Shown here: piece by piece, positions 8,896 to 16,600 of the stretch | How positions within the stretch are numbered: the first letter of the stretch is position 1 | Layout of the letters: each line of letters starts with the position of its first letter | NCBI RefSeq assembly: GCF_050485565.1 | Contig: NZ_JBJHBQ010000002.1 | Span: 283,861 to 347,860 of the forward strand | DNA length: 64,000 bases | Reading direction: 5' to 3' | From: Glycocaulis sp050485565 | Lineage (GTDB): Bacteria > Pseudomonadota > Alphaproteobacteria > Caulobacterales > Maricaulaceae | The notes under the pieces: model-generated | What the model was told of the DNA's origin: nothing | What the model saw: the letters and a program-made list of their open reading frames with translations, nothing else | The model's database searches: none | Program-made: the position numbers and the translations under genes

Positions 8896-9093
8896 ATGGA
8901 ACCCAAACGCGCCCCATTCCTGAACATCGTCGCCGCGACCGGCCTTGCGGTCAGCGTGGCCGTGCTGAGCTATGCGGGGTTTGAAGCCCTGTTCTCCAGC
9001 CCCACCCTGTCGGCCCTGACGGGCGCGGTTGTGGGCGGTTTCGTTCTGGGACGGCTATTGCGCCAGCGGCGCGAACCGGCTCACCGCGCGTAA
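8896..9093 (+). CDS. Hypothetical small membrane protein (65 aa)
   Basis: No family recognised. The sequence predicts two hydrophobic helices (about 11-31 and 37-54) separated by a short turn, with a basic C-terminus (RLLRQRREPAHRA). ATG 8896 has a GGAAAG sequence just upstream. The last 13 bp overlap the end of the convergent thioesterase gene. Its composition resembles small inner-membrane proteins; I cannot exclude that it is untranslated. Confidence 0.5.
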   Translation: MEPKRAPFLNIVAATGLAVSVAVLSYAGFEALFSSPTLSALTGAVVGGFVLGRLLRQRREPAHRA

Positions 9094-9497
9094 AGCACCA
9101 TCTGCGTACAGCGGAAAAGGGCGAGCACCTTGCCGTCGCTTTCACGCCGGGCGGTCGCATCCCAGACCTGCGTTGTCCGGCCAAGATGCACAGGTTTTGC
9201 CTCACCCAGCACCCGGCCATCACGCGCCGTTCCCATGAAGTTCGATTTCAGCTCCACCGTGGTGAAGCTGATGGCCCCCTCAGGCAGATTGGCCATCGCG
9301 CCATAGCCGCACAAGGAATCCAGCAACGCCATGATGCTGGCGGCGTGCAGGAAGCCGTTGGGCGCCAGTAAATCGTCGCGCACATCCATATAGCCTTCGA
9401 CCTGCGCCGGATCGCCATTGGTGATGACGAGGCCGACCAGGCCGGGCAGCTTGCCGTCGCTAACGGCGTTGATGGCGCCTAGATCAGCCTCACTCAC
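9081..9497 (-). CDS. PaaI-family acyl-CoA thioesterase (hotdog fold)
   Basis: The 138-aa protein has the PaaI/DUF4442-type hotdog core: an N-terminal strand, the helix-start motif APNGFLHAASIMALLDSLCG, then FTTVELKSNFMGTAR and a closing strand. The position usually occupied by HGG in PaaI is HAA here. Such enzymes hydrolyse acyl- or aryl-CoA thioesters in the cytoplasm; the substrate is unknown. The GTG start at 9497 overlaps the stop of the upstream oxidoreductase by 4 bp (GTGA), so the two are probably co-translated and may act on the same acyl-CoA or enone chemistry. Confidence 0.8.
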   Translation of the reverse strand: MSEADLGAINAVSDGKLPGLVGLVITNGDPAQVEGYMDVRDDLLAPNGFLHAASIMALLDSLCGYGAMANLPEGAISFTTVELKSNFMGTARDGRVLGEAKPVHLGRTTQVWDATARRESDGKVLALFRCTQMVLYAR

Positions 9498-10489
9498 ACC
9501 TTCACCAGCATTTTGCCAAGATTGGCACCGCTGAAGAGACCGGTGAATGCCTCCGGCATTTTCTCGATGCCCTCATAGACGGTCTCGCGGCTTTTTACCT
9601 TGCCGCTCATCATCCAGCTGGAGAGGTCCTTGATGAACTCGTCCTGCATGTCGAAATGCTCGATGACGATGAAGCCGCGCATCATCAGGGATTTCGTCAC
9701 GATATTGGTCATGTTGTGCGGGCCGGGCGCGGGGGCCTCGTCATTATAACGCGAGATCATGCCGCACGCCGCGATGCGTCCGAACTGTTTGAGCACATCA
9801 AGAGCGGCCACGAGGTGATCGCCGCCGACATTTTCAAAATAGGCATCAACACCATCCGGCGCGACGTCCTTGATGGCCTTGCGAAGGTCCGGCACGGCCT
9901 TGTAGTCGACCGCGGCATCGGCCCCGATCTCCAGGCAGAAATCGGTCTTGGCCTTGCCGCCAGCGGTCGCGATCACGCGCGCGCCCATCGCCTTGGCGAA
10001 CTGGATACCGGCAGAGCCGACCGCGCCCGCGCCCGCGCTCATCCACAGCGTTTCGCCCTCTTTCAGGCCGATGACGCGCTTCAGGCCGGCATAGGCCGTC
10101 AGGCCGGTCAGGCCCGCAATGCCCAGATAGGCGTGGGCCGGCAGCAGATTGGCGTCCACCTTCGTCAGGCCCTTGGCGGGCGCGACATAGGCTTCACGCC
10201 AGCCCAGCATGCTCATCACATAGTCGCCCTCTTTCAGGGCGTCGGAGCGTGACTTGATGACCTTGCCGACCGCGCCGCCCTCCATGGGCTTACCGGGCAT
10301 GAACGGGTCGATATAGGTTTTCAGCCCCGCCATGCGCGGACGCATGTAAGGATCGACAGACAGCCACTCATTGGCCACCAGCACCTCGCCCTCGGCGGGT
10401 TCTGGAAGTTCGACCTGAGCCAGTGTGAAGTATTCAGGCTTCACCTCGCCGGTGAAGTGACGGACGAGATGGATTTCACGAGATTTCAT
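9494..10489 (-). CDS. NADP-dependent medium-chain oxidoreductase (leukotriene B4 dehydrogenase / CurA-like)
   Basis: A 331-aa protein of the MDR superfamily, double-bond-reductase branch. I chose the ATG at 10489 (MKSREIHLVRH); an upstream in-frame start would add 49 residues lacking family similarity. Visible features are the NEWLSVDPYMRPRM block near the N-terminus, the Rossmann SAGAGAVGSAGIQFAK loop around residue 150, and a YFENVGG segment in the coenzyme domain. No zinc ligands are present, as usual for this branch. It likely reduces alpha,beta-unsaturated ketones or aldehydes with NADPH. It is coupled to the downstream thioesterase. Confidence 0.9.
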   Translation of the reverse strand: MKSREIHLVRHFTGEVKPEYFTLAQVELPEPAEGEVLVANEWLSVDPYMRPRMAGLKTYIDPFMPGKPMEGGAVGKVIKSRSDALKEGDYVMSMLGWREAYVAPAKGLTKVDANLLPAHAYLGIAGLTGLTAYAGLKRVIGLKEGETLWMSAGAGAVGSAGIQFAKAMGARVIATAGGKAKTDFCLEIGADAAVDYKAVPDLRKAIKDVAPDGVDAYFENVGGDHLVAALDVLKQFGRIAACGMISRYNDEAPAPGPHNMTNIVTKSLMMRGFIVIEHFDMQDEFIKDLSSWMMSGKVKSRETVYEGIEKMPEAFTGLFSGANLGKMLVKV

Positions 10490-10629
10490 GGCGGTGCACC
10501 TGTGATGGCTTTGAGATCGATACTGGCCTCCATCCTTAAGCCTTAACGGACGGCCCGCAAGCCTGCAGAAGGGCCAGCCGATGCATTCTCCCTTTGAGTG
10601 CTGCTGCGCAACGTGCAATCTCCCGCCCC

Positions 10630-11574
10630 ATGACACAGTCTATCCAACCCTTGCGCGCCGGGGTCGTCGGCGCGGGCATTTTTGGCGGGTATCACGCGGG
10701 CAAATATGCTGGCGATGACCGCACGGAATTTATCGGCGTGTTCGATCCGGTGCGTGACCGCGCACGCGCGATTGCACGCCAGTACGGGGCCATCGCCTTC
10801 ACCTCGCTCAACGCCATGATTGAGGAGGCCGATATCATTACGGTCGCCAGTCCGGCGCTCTTTCACCATGACGCCGCGCACCGCGCGCTGGCGGCAGGCC
10901 GCCATGTGCTGGTGGAAAAGCCGATCTGCGCCACTGTGGAGGAGGGGCGCGAACTACTGGACCTCGCGCAGAGATATGGCCGCGTCCTGCAGGTTGGCCA
11001 TCAGGAGCGCTTCGTCTTTGCCGCCATGGGGCTGTTTGGTGACATTCCCCGCGCAGACACGCTGTCGGCGCGGCGCATGGGTACGCCATCGCCGCGCAAT
11101 CTGGATGTGTCGGTAACGCTGGACTTGATGATCCACGATATCGATCTGGTTCTCGCGCTGGCGGGCAGTGCGCCCTCCAAGGTCGAGGCTGAAATGCGCG
11201 CCGAGCGCGGCGGGCTGGCCGATCATATCGTGACGCGCCTGACCTTCCCCGGCGGGCTGGTGGCGGAGCTGGAGTCCAGCCGCGTTGCGCCTGAGCGCGA
11301 CCGTGTGATGACTATCGGGTTTGAGGGCGGGGCGGTGCTGGACGTTGATTTCATCCGCAAGCGCTTCGAGAACGGAGCCGGGCTGGCGCTCGATCCCGAT
11401 TTTGCCGATGCGCCCATGGCGAAGGATTCGCTGGGCGCCAGCGTGCAGAACTTCGTCTCGCGCGTGCTGGACCCTGCTCATGTCAGCCCGGCGGCTGACG
11501 CGCGGGCAGGCGTGCTGGCTCTGGAGACGGCGCTGGCGATTGACGCTGCAGCGGGCAGCCTCAGCCGGATGTAA
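10630..11574 (+). CDS. Gfo/Idh/MocA family oxidoreductase
   Basis: A 314-aa NAD(P)-dependent dehydrogenase. The N-terminal Rossmann fold shows RAGVVGAGIFGGYHAGKY, and the family EKP motif appears in HVLVEKPICAT near residue 100, with its lysine in the active site. A second domain begins around residue 120. The DLMIHDIDLVLAL segment carries the His typical of the catalytic region. ATG 10630 fits the Rossmann start. The substrate (sugar, inositol or bilin-like) is not identifiable, and neighbours give no help. The gene is divergent from the MDR oxidoreductase. Confidence 0.88.
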   Translation: MTQSIQPLRAGVVGAGIFGGYHAGKYAGDDRTEFIGVFDPVRDRARAIARQYGAIAFTSLNAMIEEADIITVASPALFHHDAAHRALAAGRHVLVEKPICATVEEGRELLDLAQRYGRVLQVGHQERFVFAAMGLFGDIPRADTLSARRMGTPSPRNLDVSVTLDLMIHDIDLVLALAGSAPSKVEAEMRAERGGLADHIVTRLTFPGGLVAELESSRVAPERDRVMTIGFEGGAVLDVDFIRKRFENGAGLALDPDFADAPMAKDSLGASVQNFVSRVLDPAHVSPAADARAGVLALETALAIDAAAGSLSRM

Positions 11575-11599
11575 GGTGCCTGGACGGTTGCATCTCTTC

Positions 11600-11778
11600 C
11601 TTTCTCCCCCCGTTTACGGGGGGAGTGGCCCGAAGGGCCGAGGGGGGATTGTCCATAAAAGTGGGGGGGGGGGGCCGGGCGCGGGCCGCGCACCCCNNNN
11701 NNNNNNGGGGCCTTGTCCATAAAAGTTCCCCCCTCCGTCAGCTGCGCTGACACCTCCCCCGTAAACGGGGGAGGAAAG
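11600..11778 (+). repeat. Inverted-repeat intergenic element, copy 1 (contains the assembly gap)
   Basis: The ends are inverted repeats of about 25 bp: CTTTCTCCCCCCGTTTACGG at the left and its near complement, ending GGAGGAAAG, at the right. Each end can itself fold (CCCCCCGT-TT-ACGGGGGG). The 14-mer TTGTCCATAAAAGT occurs twice, at 11649-11662 and 11713-11726, flanking the run of Ns. Between gltX and the Gfo/Idh gene this is the only content of the 291-bp gap; I see no gene in it. A shorter copy is at 47368-47482. Confidence 0.8.
11697..11706. other. Assembly gap (10 Ns)
   Basis: Ten undetermined bases sit inside the inverted-repeat element, preceded by a run of twelve G and very GC-rich sequence. 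The true gap length is unknown; 10 is probably a placeholder. Gene order across it is therefore only as reliable as the scaffold. Confidence 0.98.
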
Positions 11779-11865
11779 ATTGGTTCTGGCATTTGACGCC
11801 CGCATGCGGGCGTGGCAAAGCCAGCCGCCTTCATCTGCCGCTCTAACTGTGCTGGAAATCCGTTC

Positions 11866-13212
11866 ATGTCCGTCAAAGTCCGCTTCGCGCCGAGCCCGAC
11901 CGGGCTGATCCATGTCGGCAATGTGCGCATTGCGCTGATGAACTGGCTGTTTGCCCGGCGCGAGGGCGGGGTGTTCGTGCTGCGTGTCGATGACACCGAT
12001 CTGGAACGCTCAACCAAGCTGTTCGAGGACCAGATCGTGGAGGATCTCCACTGGCTGGGCCTGAACTTTGATGAGCGCTTCAACCAGTCGGCGCGCTTTG
12101 ATCTTTATGAGGCTGCGCGGGCAAAGCTGGTCGAAACTGGCTTCCTCTATCCGTGCTACGAGACCGAAGATGAGCTTGATCGCAAGCGCAAGCTGCAACG
12201 CGCGCAGGGCAAGCCGCCTGTCTATGACCGCGCCGCGCTGAGCCTTACCGATGCCGACAGGGCGAAATACGAAGCAGAGGGGCGCAAGCCTCACTGGCGC
12301 TTCAAGCTGTCTGGCGGGCGCATTGAGTGGAATGATCTGGTGCGTGGCCCCAGCCATATCGACACCAGCTCGGTCTCTGATCCCATCCTGATCCGCGAAG
12401 ATGGCAGCTATCTCTACACGCTCCCCAGCGTTGTTGATGACCTCGAAGCGGGCATCACGCATGTGATCCGCGGCGAGGACCATGTGACCAATTCCGCCGC
12501 GCAGATCGAGATTTTCGACGCGCTGGGCGGGATGGGTTCTTCGCCTGCGCTCGCGCACTTCCCGCTGCTGGTCGGCTCGGATGGCGAGAAGCTTTCCAAG
12601 CGTATTGGCGGGCTGTCGGTGAAGGCGCTGCGCGAGGAGGAGGGCATCGAGCCGATGGCCATTCTCTCCCTGCTGGCCAAGCTTGGCACGTCTGACGCCA
12701 TCGAGGCGCGCAGCGATCTTGCCTCGCTGGTATCAGAGCTCGATTTCTCGAAAGTCTCGCGCACGCCTGCGCGCTTCGACTTTGCCGAGATGGAGCGGCT
12801 GAACGCCAAACTGCTCCATGAGACGGGGTTCCTCGCGGTCAGGGACCGGCTGGAAGCCCTTGGTATCACGGCTGGTGAGGCGTTCTGGAATGCCGTGCGC
12901 CCCAATCTCAACCGGCTCAAAGACGCCGCGGACTGGTGGCAGCTGGTTGAAGGCCCGGTCACGCCGGTCATCGAGGATGCGGACTATGCCGCGAAGGCAG
13001 CGTCACTGCTTCCCGATGGCGAACTGACCCGCGAAAGCTGGGGCGTGTGGACCAGTGCCATCAAGGCCGAGACGGGCCGCAAGGGCCGCGAGCTGTTCAT
13101 GCCGCTGCGTCAGGCGCTTACCGGCCAGAACCACGGCCCGGAGATGGATGTGGTGCTGATGCTGATCGGGCGGGATAAGGCGCTGGCCCGTCTGTCGGGG
13201 CAGGCGGCCTAA
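11866..13212 (+). CDS. gltX: Glutamyl-tRNA synthetase
   Basis: 448 aa, class I aminoacyl-tRNA synthetase. The N-terminal APSPTGLIHVGN (HIGH-type HVGN at 16-19) and the KLSKR loop (residues 242-246) are both intact. The GluRS-specific DTDLERS segment follows the first beta-strand region. ATG 11866 begins MSVKVRFAPSP; an earlier in-frame start in the repeat region is not credible. It charges tRNA-Glu (and possibly tRNA-Gln as the non-discriminating form, since many alphaproteobacteria use GatCAB and carry two GltX copies). The stop overlaps that of the convergent CPBP-like gene by 4 bp. Confidence 0.96.
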   Translation: MSVKVRFAPSPTGLIHVGNVRIALMNWLFARREGGVFVLRVDDTDLERSTKLFEDQIVEDLHWLGLNFDERFNQSARFDLYEAARAKLVETGFLYPCYETEDELDRKRKLQRAQGKPPVYDRAALSLTDADRAKYEAEGRKPHWRFKLSGGRIEWNDLVRGPSHIDTSSVSDPILIREDGSYLYTLPSVVDDLEAGITHVIRGEDHVTNSAAQIEIFDALGGMGSSPALAHFPLLVGSDGEKLSKRIGGLSVKALREEEGIEPMAILSLLAKLGTSDAIEARSDLASLVSELDFSKVSRTPARFDFAEMERLNAKLLHETGFLAVRDRLEALGITAGEAFWNAVRPNLNRLKDAADWWQLVEGPVTPVIEDADYAAKAASLLPDGELTRESWGVWTSAIKAETGRKGRELFMPLRQALTGQNHGPEMDVVLMLIGRDKALARLSGQAA

Positions 13213-14081
13213 ACCGCTCTGCCAGTCCGGCGCCGTTTTAGCAGAACCGCAATCAGCGCGATGACCCCGCCTAGAGCTATAGCGCTCATCCAGCTGAAGA
13301 TCGCGATCTCGTTGAAACTGGCCGCATCGGCTGGATTGACCGAAATAAAGCGGTTCTGGCCCATCAGCTGGATTGTGGTCTGGAACGCGGTGTGAAACCC
13401 CATCGCGGTCCACAACGAGCCTGTCCAAATTCGCAGAAGTGCCAGGGTGATCCCGAAGCTCAGGAAGAGGATCACGCGATCGGTGCCTATCTCCCAGCCT
13501 GTTCCAAGCCCCAGCAGATTGCTCAGCGCCACCAGTCCGAAAGCGAACAGCATGAAGAATATGGCCTGGCCTATGACTGCCACCAACAAGCCTGCAGCAT
13601 CGTCCAGCTGATTCATTATGTATCCACGGATCGCTGTCTCTTCGGGAAGTGCCTCGTAGAAGAAAACCACAAGTATGTGGAACACAACTATGCCCAGTGC
13701 GGTCAGAGAAAACGGGCTGATGGCAAGTTCAATATATCCCAGATATACGCCTGCCATTATTCCGCCGGCCGCCAGCACTATCCAGAACGCCGCACCAAAA
13801 AGAAAAGTAATGATGGCAGAGGAGGTGCGGACAAAGCCCAGCTCACTCCATGACCGTCTCTGGAGGCGCCGGTGCATGAGCCATACGATGCCCATTACGA
13901 GCAGGCTGGTCAGCACCGCCCTCAACCCCGCAACCGCCATATTGGGGAGGTTGGGTTGAAGTATGTTGGCCGATATCCATCCCAGACCCGACAGTATAGC
14001 TACGAGAACTGCGGCCATGATAATGACCCGGACCAGTGCGCTGCCCCGACCGACTGGAATTTCGCTGCTTTGCGTATTCAT
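13209..14081 (-). CDS. CPBP/ABI-family intramembrane protease-like protein, motif 2 degenerate
   Basis: 290 aa with about eight hydrophobic helices. Motif 1 (EETAIRG, Glu147-Glu148-Arg152) matches the CPBP/Rce1 signature, and a GFHTAFQ site supplies a motif-3 His. The helix where FxxxH is expected reads FFMLFAFG and has no histidine, so catalytic competence is doubtful. Base composition is slightly more AT-rich than neighbours. Start: ATG 14081 lies about 10 nt after a GGAG; ATG 14090 is an alternative with very short spacing. CPBP proteins act in prenyl-protein processing or bacteriocin self-immunity; this one has no bacteriocin genes nearby. Confidence 0.75.
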   Translation of the reverse strand: MNTQSSEIPVGRGSALVRVIIMAAVLVAILSGLGWISANILQPNLPNMAVAGLRAVLTSLLVMGIVWLMHRRLQRRSWSELGFVRTSSAIITFLFGAAFWIVLAAGGIMAGVYLGYIELAISPFSLTALGIVVFHILVVFFYEALPEETAIRGYIMNQLDDAAGLLVAVIGQAIFFMLFAFGLVALSNLLGLGTGWEIGTDRVILFLSFGITLALLRIWTGSLWTAMGFHTAFQTTIQLMGQNRFISVNPADAASFNEIAIFSWMSAIALGGVIALIAVLLKRRRTGRAV

Positions 14082-14207
14082 GCCGAACATGCTCCCCCTG
14101 AAGTTGATTGAATCAAACGATAGGTAGTGTGGTCTGCGCAGGCAAGGCTGCATCCTTGGATTAAGCGAAGACAGGTAAGGCAGGTGCTGACACCTCGAAG
14201 CGGCGCC

Positions 14208-14735
14208 TCACAAAAACCCGTCTGGCACCGGCTTGTGGGCACGGATCTCTTCGTCCGTCAGCCCTTCCAGCTCATGGGGGAAGACCAGCCAGTCATTTGT
14301 CTCGTGGACGTGATAATCGGGCCGTAGCGGCGTCTCGTTGCGCTGCGGCTTATACCAGGCGACGGCTGTGCGCACCTCATAGCGGCCCTTGAGCGCGTCC
14401 AGCACAGCGGCCAGCGTATGGCCCCGGTCCAGCACATCATCGACCACCAGCAGCCTGCTGCCAGCTGGAAGCGCAGCCGTCAGGGCATCCAGCCCGGAGA
14501 TGGCGATCTGGCTCTTACGCTCATCGATCCCGGTATAGGACTGCGCGGCGAGGGGAGAGTGGCCGGCGTTCACGCCCTTGAACGCCAGCGCCTCGTGCAG
14601 GGCGATGGCAATGGGGCTGCCACCGCGCCACAGACCGACAAGATGATCCGGGTGCCAGCCGCTTTCCAGCACGGCCAGCGCCAGCGCGAACCCGTCGCGC
14701 ACAAGGCTGTCAGCGGTCAGAAAGCGTTTTGCCAT
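14208..14735 (-). CDS. Purine-type phosphoribosyltransferase domain protein
   Basis: A 175-aa type I phosphoribosyltransferase. The PRPP-binding loop is LLVVDDVLDRGHT (95-107), with the two acidic residues at 99-100, and an LWRGGSP pyrophosphate loop lies at 35-41. The C-terminal hood ends in a YKPQRNETPLRPDYH region resembling xanthine/guanine PRTases, including bacterial Gpt-like proteins. It would transfer ribose 5-phosphate from PRPP to a purine base in salvage. The exact base is not determinable. Single gene, start ATG 14735. Confidence 0.8.
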   Translation of the reverse strand: MAKRFLTADSLVRDGFALALAVLESGWHPDHLVGLWRGGSPIAIALHEALAFKGVNAGHSPLAAQSYTGIDERKSQIAISGLDALTAALPAGSRLLVVDDVLDRGHTLAAVLDALKGRYEVRTAVAWYKPQRNETPLRPDYHVHETNDWLVFPHELEGLTDEEIRAHKPVPDGFL

Positions 14736-14838
14736 GAAGGATTTTCCGGGCTGGTGTGTGAAGTTTTTTGCAAGTGTGGGAACGCTATCTGAGGGGCGGC
14801 GTTATCTGTTCGTGTTCAAAATGCGAAAGGATAGCAAT

Positions 14839-15015
14839 ATGCTTCGTCTAGCGCTGGCCTTCTTTATCGTTGCGATAATTGCGGCCCTGTTTGGGTTTGG
14901 TGGTATTGCCGCTGGCGCTGCCAGCATTGCCCAAATTCTTTTCTTCCTCTTTGTGGTCCTGTTCCTGGTCGCCCTCGTTGTCGGCCTGGTGCGCGGACGC
15001 TCACCGAGGATATAG
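14839..15015 (+). CDS. DUF1328 small membrane protein (YtjA family)
   Basis: 58 aa, two TM helices (about 2-27 and 31-50) separated by a GAASIAQ turn, ending in a basic RGRSPRI tail. Length, the FFIVAIIAALFGFGGIA opening and the ILFFLFVVLFLV second helix match DUF1328/YtjA. The start at 14839 follows AAAGGATAG. Function is unknown; homologues are small inner-membrane proteins, some induced by stress. A 13-bp hairpin lies downstream. Confidence 0.88.
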   Translation: MLRLALAFFIVAIIAALFGFGGIAAGAASIAQILFFLFVVLFLVALVVGLVRGRSPRI

Positions 15016-15040
15016 GTCTTCCCTAAAGGGCAGAGCGTTT

Positions 15041-15074
15041 GTAAGGCCGGGCTTTCCCCTTAGCCCGGCCTTAC
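15041..15074 (+). terminator. Hairpin between the DUF1328 gene and tyrS
   Basis: GTAAGGCCGGGCT (15041-15053) pairs perfectly with 15062-15074 around an 8-nt loop. No T-tract follows on either strand, so it may be a weak or Rho-assisted terminator shared by two convergent genes. It is followed by two direct copies of AGTGCGTGGCGTT. Confidence 0.5.
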
Positions 15075-15105
15075 CAGTGCGTGGCGTTACTAGTGCGTGG
15101 CGTTT

Positions 15106-16371
15106 CTAACTGGTAATGTTTATCGGCCGCACCAAGGAAATCCTCTTTCCTAGCTGAACCTTGTATGCCCCTGTGGAGGCGTCATTGTCGGCGTAAGGGA
15201 AAATATCACCTGGGGCAGAAACTTTTCGGTCGTTGATATAAAGCGCGCCCTCTTTGATCTTTCGTTTCGCCTCGCCCCCTGATGGGACGAGTTGAGAAGC
15301 TAGCGCAATATTCAGCGCTGATCGTCCGTAGGGCCACGACCCACCGCTACAGTCCAATTCAAAGGTCGGAAGGTTGCTCGTTGCAACGCCCTGTTCAAAT
15401 GCCGCCTTCGCGGTTGCCTCCGCCTCGCTCGCCGCCGCATCGCCGTGCAACATGGCGGTCGCGGCATTGGCAAGCGCGATCTTGGCGTCGTTGATTTCTG
15501 CGCCCTGCAGGGCTTCCAGCCGGGCGATCTCGTCAAGCCGAATATCGGTGAAGAGTTTCAGGAAGCGGCCCACATCGGCGTCTTCGGTATTGCGCCAGAA
15601 CTGCCAGTACTCGTACGGGCTTTTCATGTCGGCATTGAGCCAGACCGCGCCATCGGCCGTCTTGCCCATCTTCGCGCCAGACGCGCTGGTAATCAGCGGC
15701 GTCGTGAAGCCGAACACTTCCTTGGCGTCCACGCGGCGGCACAACTCCACCCCGTTGATGATATTGCCCCACTGGTCGGCCCCGCCCATCTGCAGCGCCG
15801 TGCCGAACCGCCGGTTCAGCTCCAGATAGTCCACCGCCTGGAGCAGCATGTAGTTGAACTCCAGGAAGGTCATGGGCTGTTCACGCTCAAGGCGCAGCTT
15901 CACGCTGTCAAAGCTGAGCATGCGGTTGATCGTGAAATGCGTGCCGTAATCGCGCAGGAAATCGAGATAGCCGTATTCGGCCAGCCATTCGTCATTATTG
16001 ACGACCATGGCCTCCTTCATGTCGAGCAGCGCGCCGAAGGGTTTGAGGATGCCTTCCTTGTTTTCCGCGATGATTTCCGGCGTCAGCATGGGGCGGCTGG
16101 TGTCGCGCCCTGTCGGATCGCCCACCTTGGTGGTCGCACCGCCCATCAGGACGATCGGCTTGTGACCAGCCTGTTGCAGACGGCGCAGCAGCATGATCTG
16201 GACCAGCGAGCCGACATGGAGCGAACGCGCGGTGAGGTCAAAGCCGATATAGCCGCTTAAGCGTTCCTTCGCCGCGCGCTTGTCTAGCCCCTCGATATCG
16301 GTTGCCTGATAGAGATAGCCGCGCTCCACCAGCGTGTGGACGAGTTCTGACGCGTAGGTGCTTGCGGCCAT
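15106..16371 (-). CDS. tyrS: Tyrosyl-tRNA synthetase
   Basis: 421 aa, class I synthetase of the bacterial TyrRS type. The HIGH equivalent is HVGS (52-55), the KMSKS loop reads KMGKT (starting Lys234), and the C-terminus has an S4-like RNA-binding domain (KRKIKEGALYINDRKV). The start is ATG 16371 (MAASTYASEL); the open frame extends upstream into the repeat at 16486-16580 but without family similarity. It charges tRNA-Tyr. Divergent from anmK, with 229 bp between them. Confidence 0.96.
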   Translation of the reverse strand: MAASTYASELVHTLVERGYLYQATDIEGLDKRAAKERLSGYIGFDLTARSLHVGSLVQIMLLRRLQQAGHKPIVLMGGATTKVGDPTGRDTSRPMLTPEIIAENKEGILKPFGALLDMKEAMVVNNDEWLAEYGYLDFLRDYGTHFTINRMLSFDSVKLRLEREQPMTFLEFNYMLLQAVDYLELNRRFGTALQMGGADQWGNIINGVELCRRVDAKEVFGFTTPLITSASGAKMGKTADGAVWLNADMKSPYEYWQFWRNTEDADVGRFLKLFTDIRLDEIARLEALQGAEINDAKIALANAATAMLHGDAAASEAEATAKAAFEQGVATSNLPTFELDCSGGSWPYGRSALNIALASQLVPSGGEAKRKIKEGALYINDRKVSAPGDIFPYADNDASTGAYKVQLGKRISLVRPINITS

Positions 16372-16485
16372 GGGATAAGGCTTTCCTGTGAATGCGAATA
16401 GCGCGCTAATAGCAGGATTGTACGCGGGTATGGAAGGCGCTGGGCCATCGTATGGGAGATCGAGGCTGCGGGTGTGTGACGATCC

Positions 16486-16580
16486 CCGCTTTTGCGCGGG
16501 CAAAAGCGGCAAGGCCGACTGGCCGCCGCGCCTCGTGGCGCGATAGCCAAGCGCCCGGATGGGCGCGCCGGCGACTGAGG
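16486..16580 (+). repeat. 95-bp multi-hairpin repeat element, copy A (upstream of anmK)
   Basis: It is exactly as long as copy B (20398-20492). It starts with a perfect 10-bp stem (CCGCTTTTGC / GCAAAAGCGG, loop GCGG), followed by a conserved 75-nt part that can form GGCC-GGCC, GCGCC-TCGT-GGCGC and GCGCCC-GGAT-GGGCGC hairpins. It ends 20 nt before the anmK start. No direct repeat was found at its edges. It fills most of the tyrS-anmK gap. Confidence 0.85.
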
Positions 16581-16600
16581 CCAATAAAAAAGGGCATTCG

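Noticed and set aside
16477..16589. Target-site duplication around copy A of the 95-bp element
   Set aside because: The 9 bases on each side (TGACGATCC and CCAATAAAA) do not match, so only copy B shows the signature.
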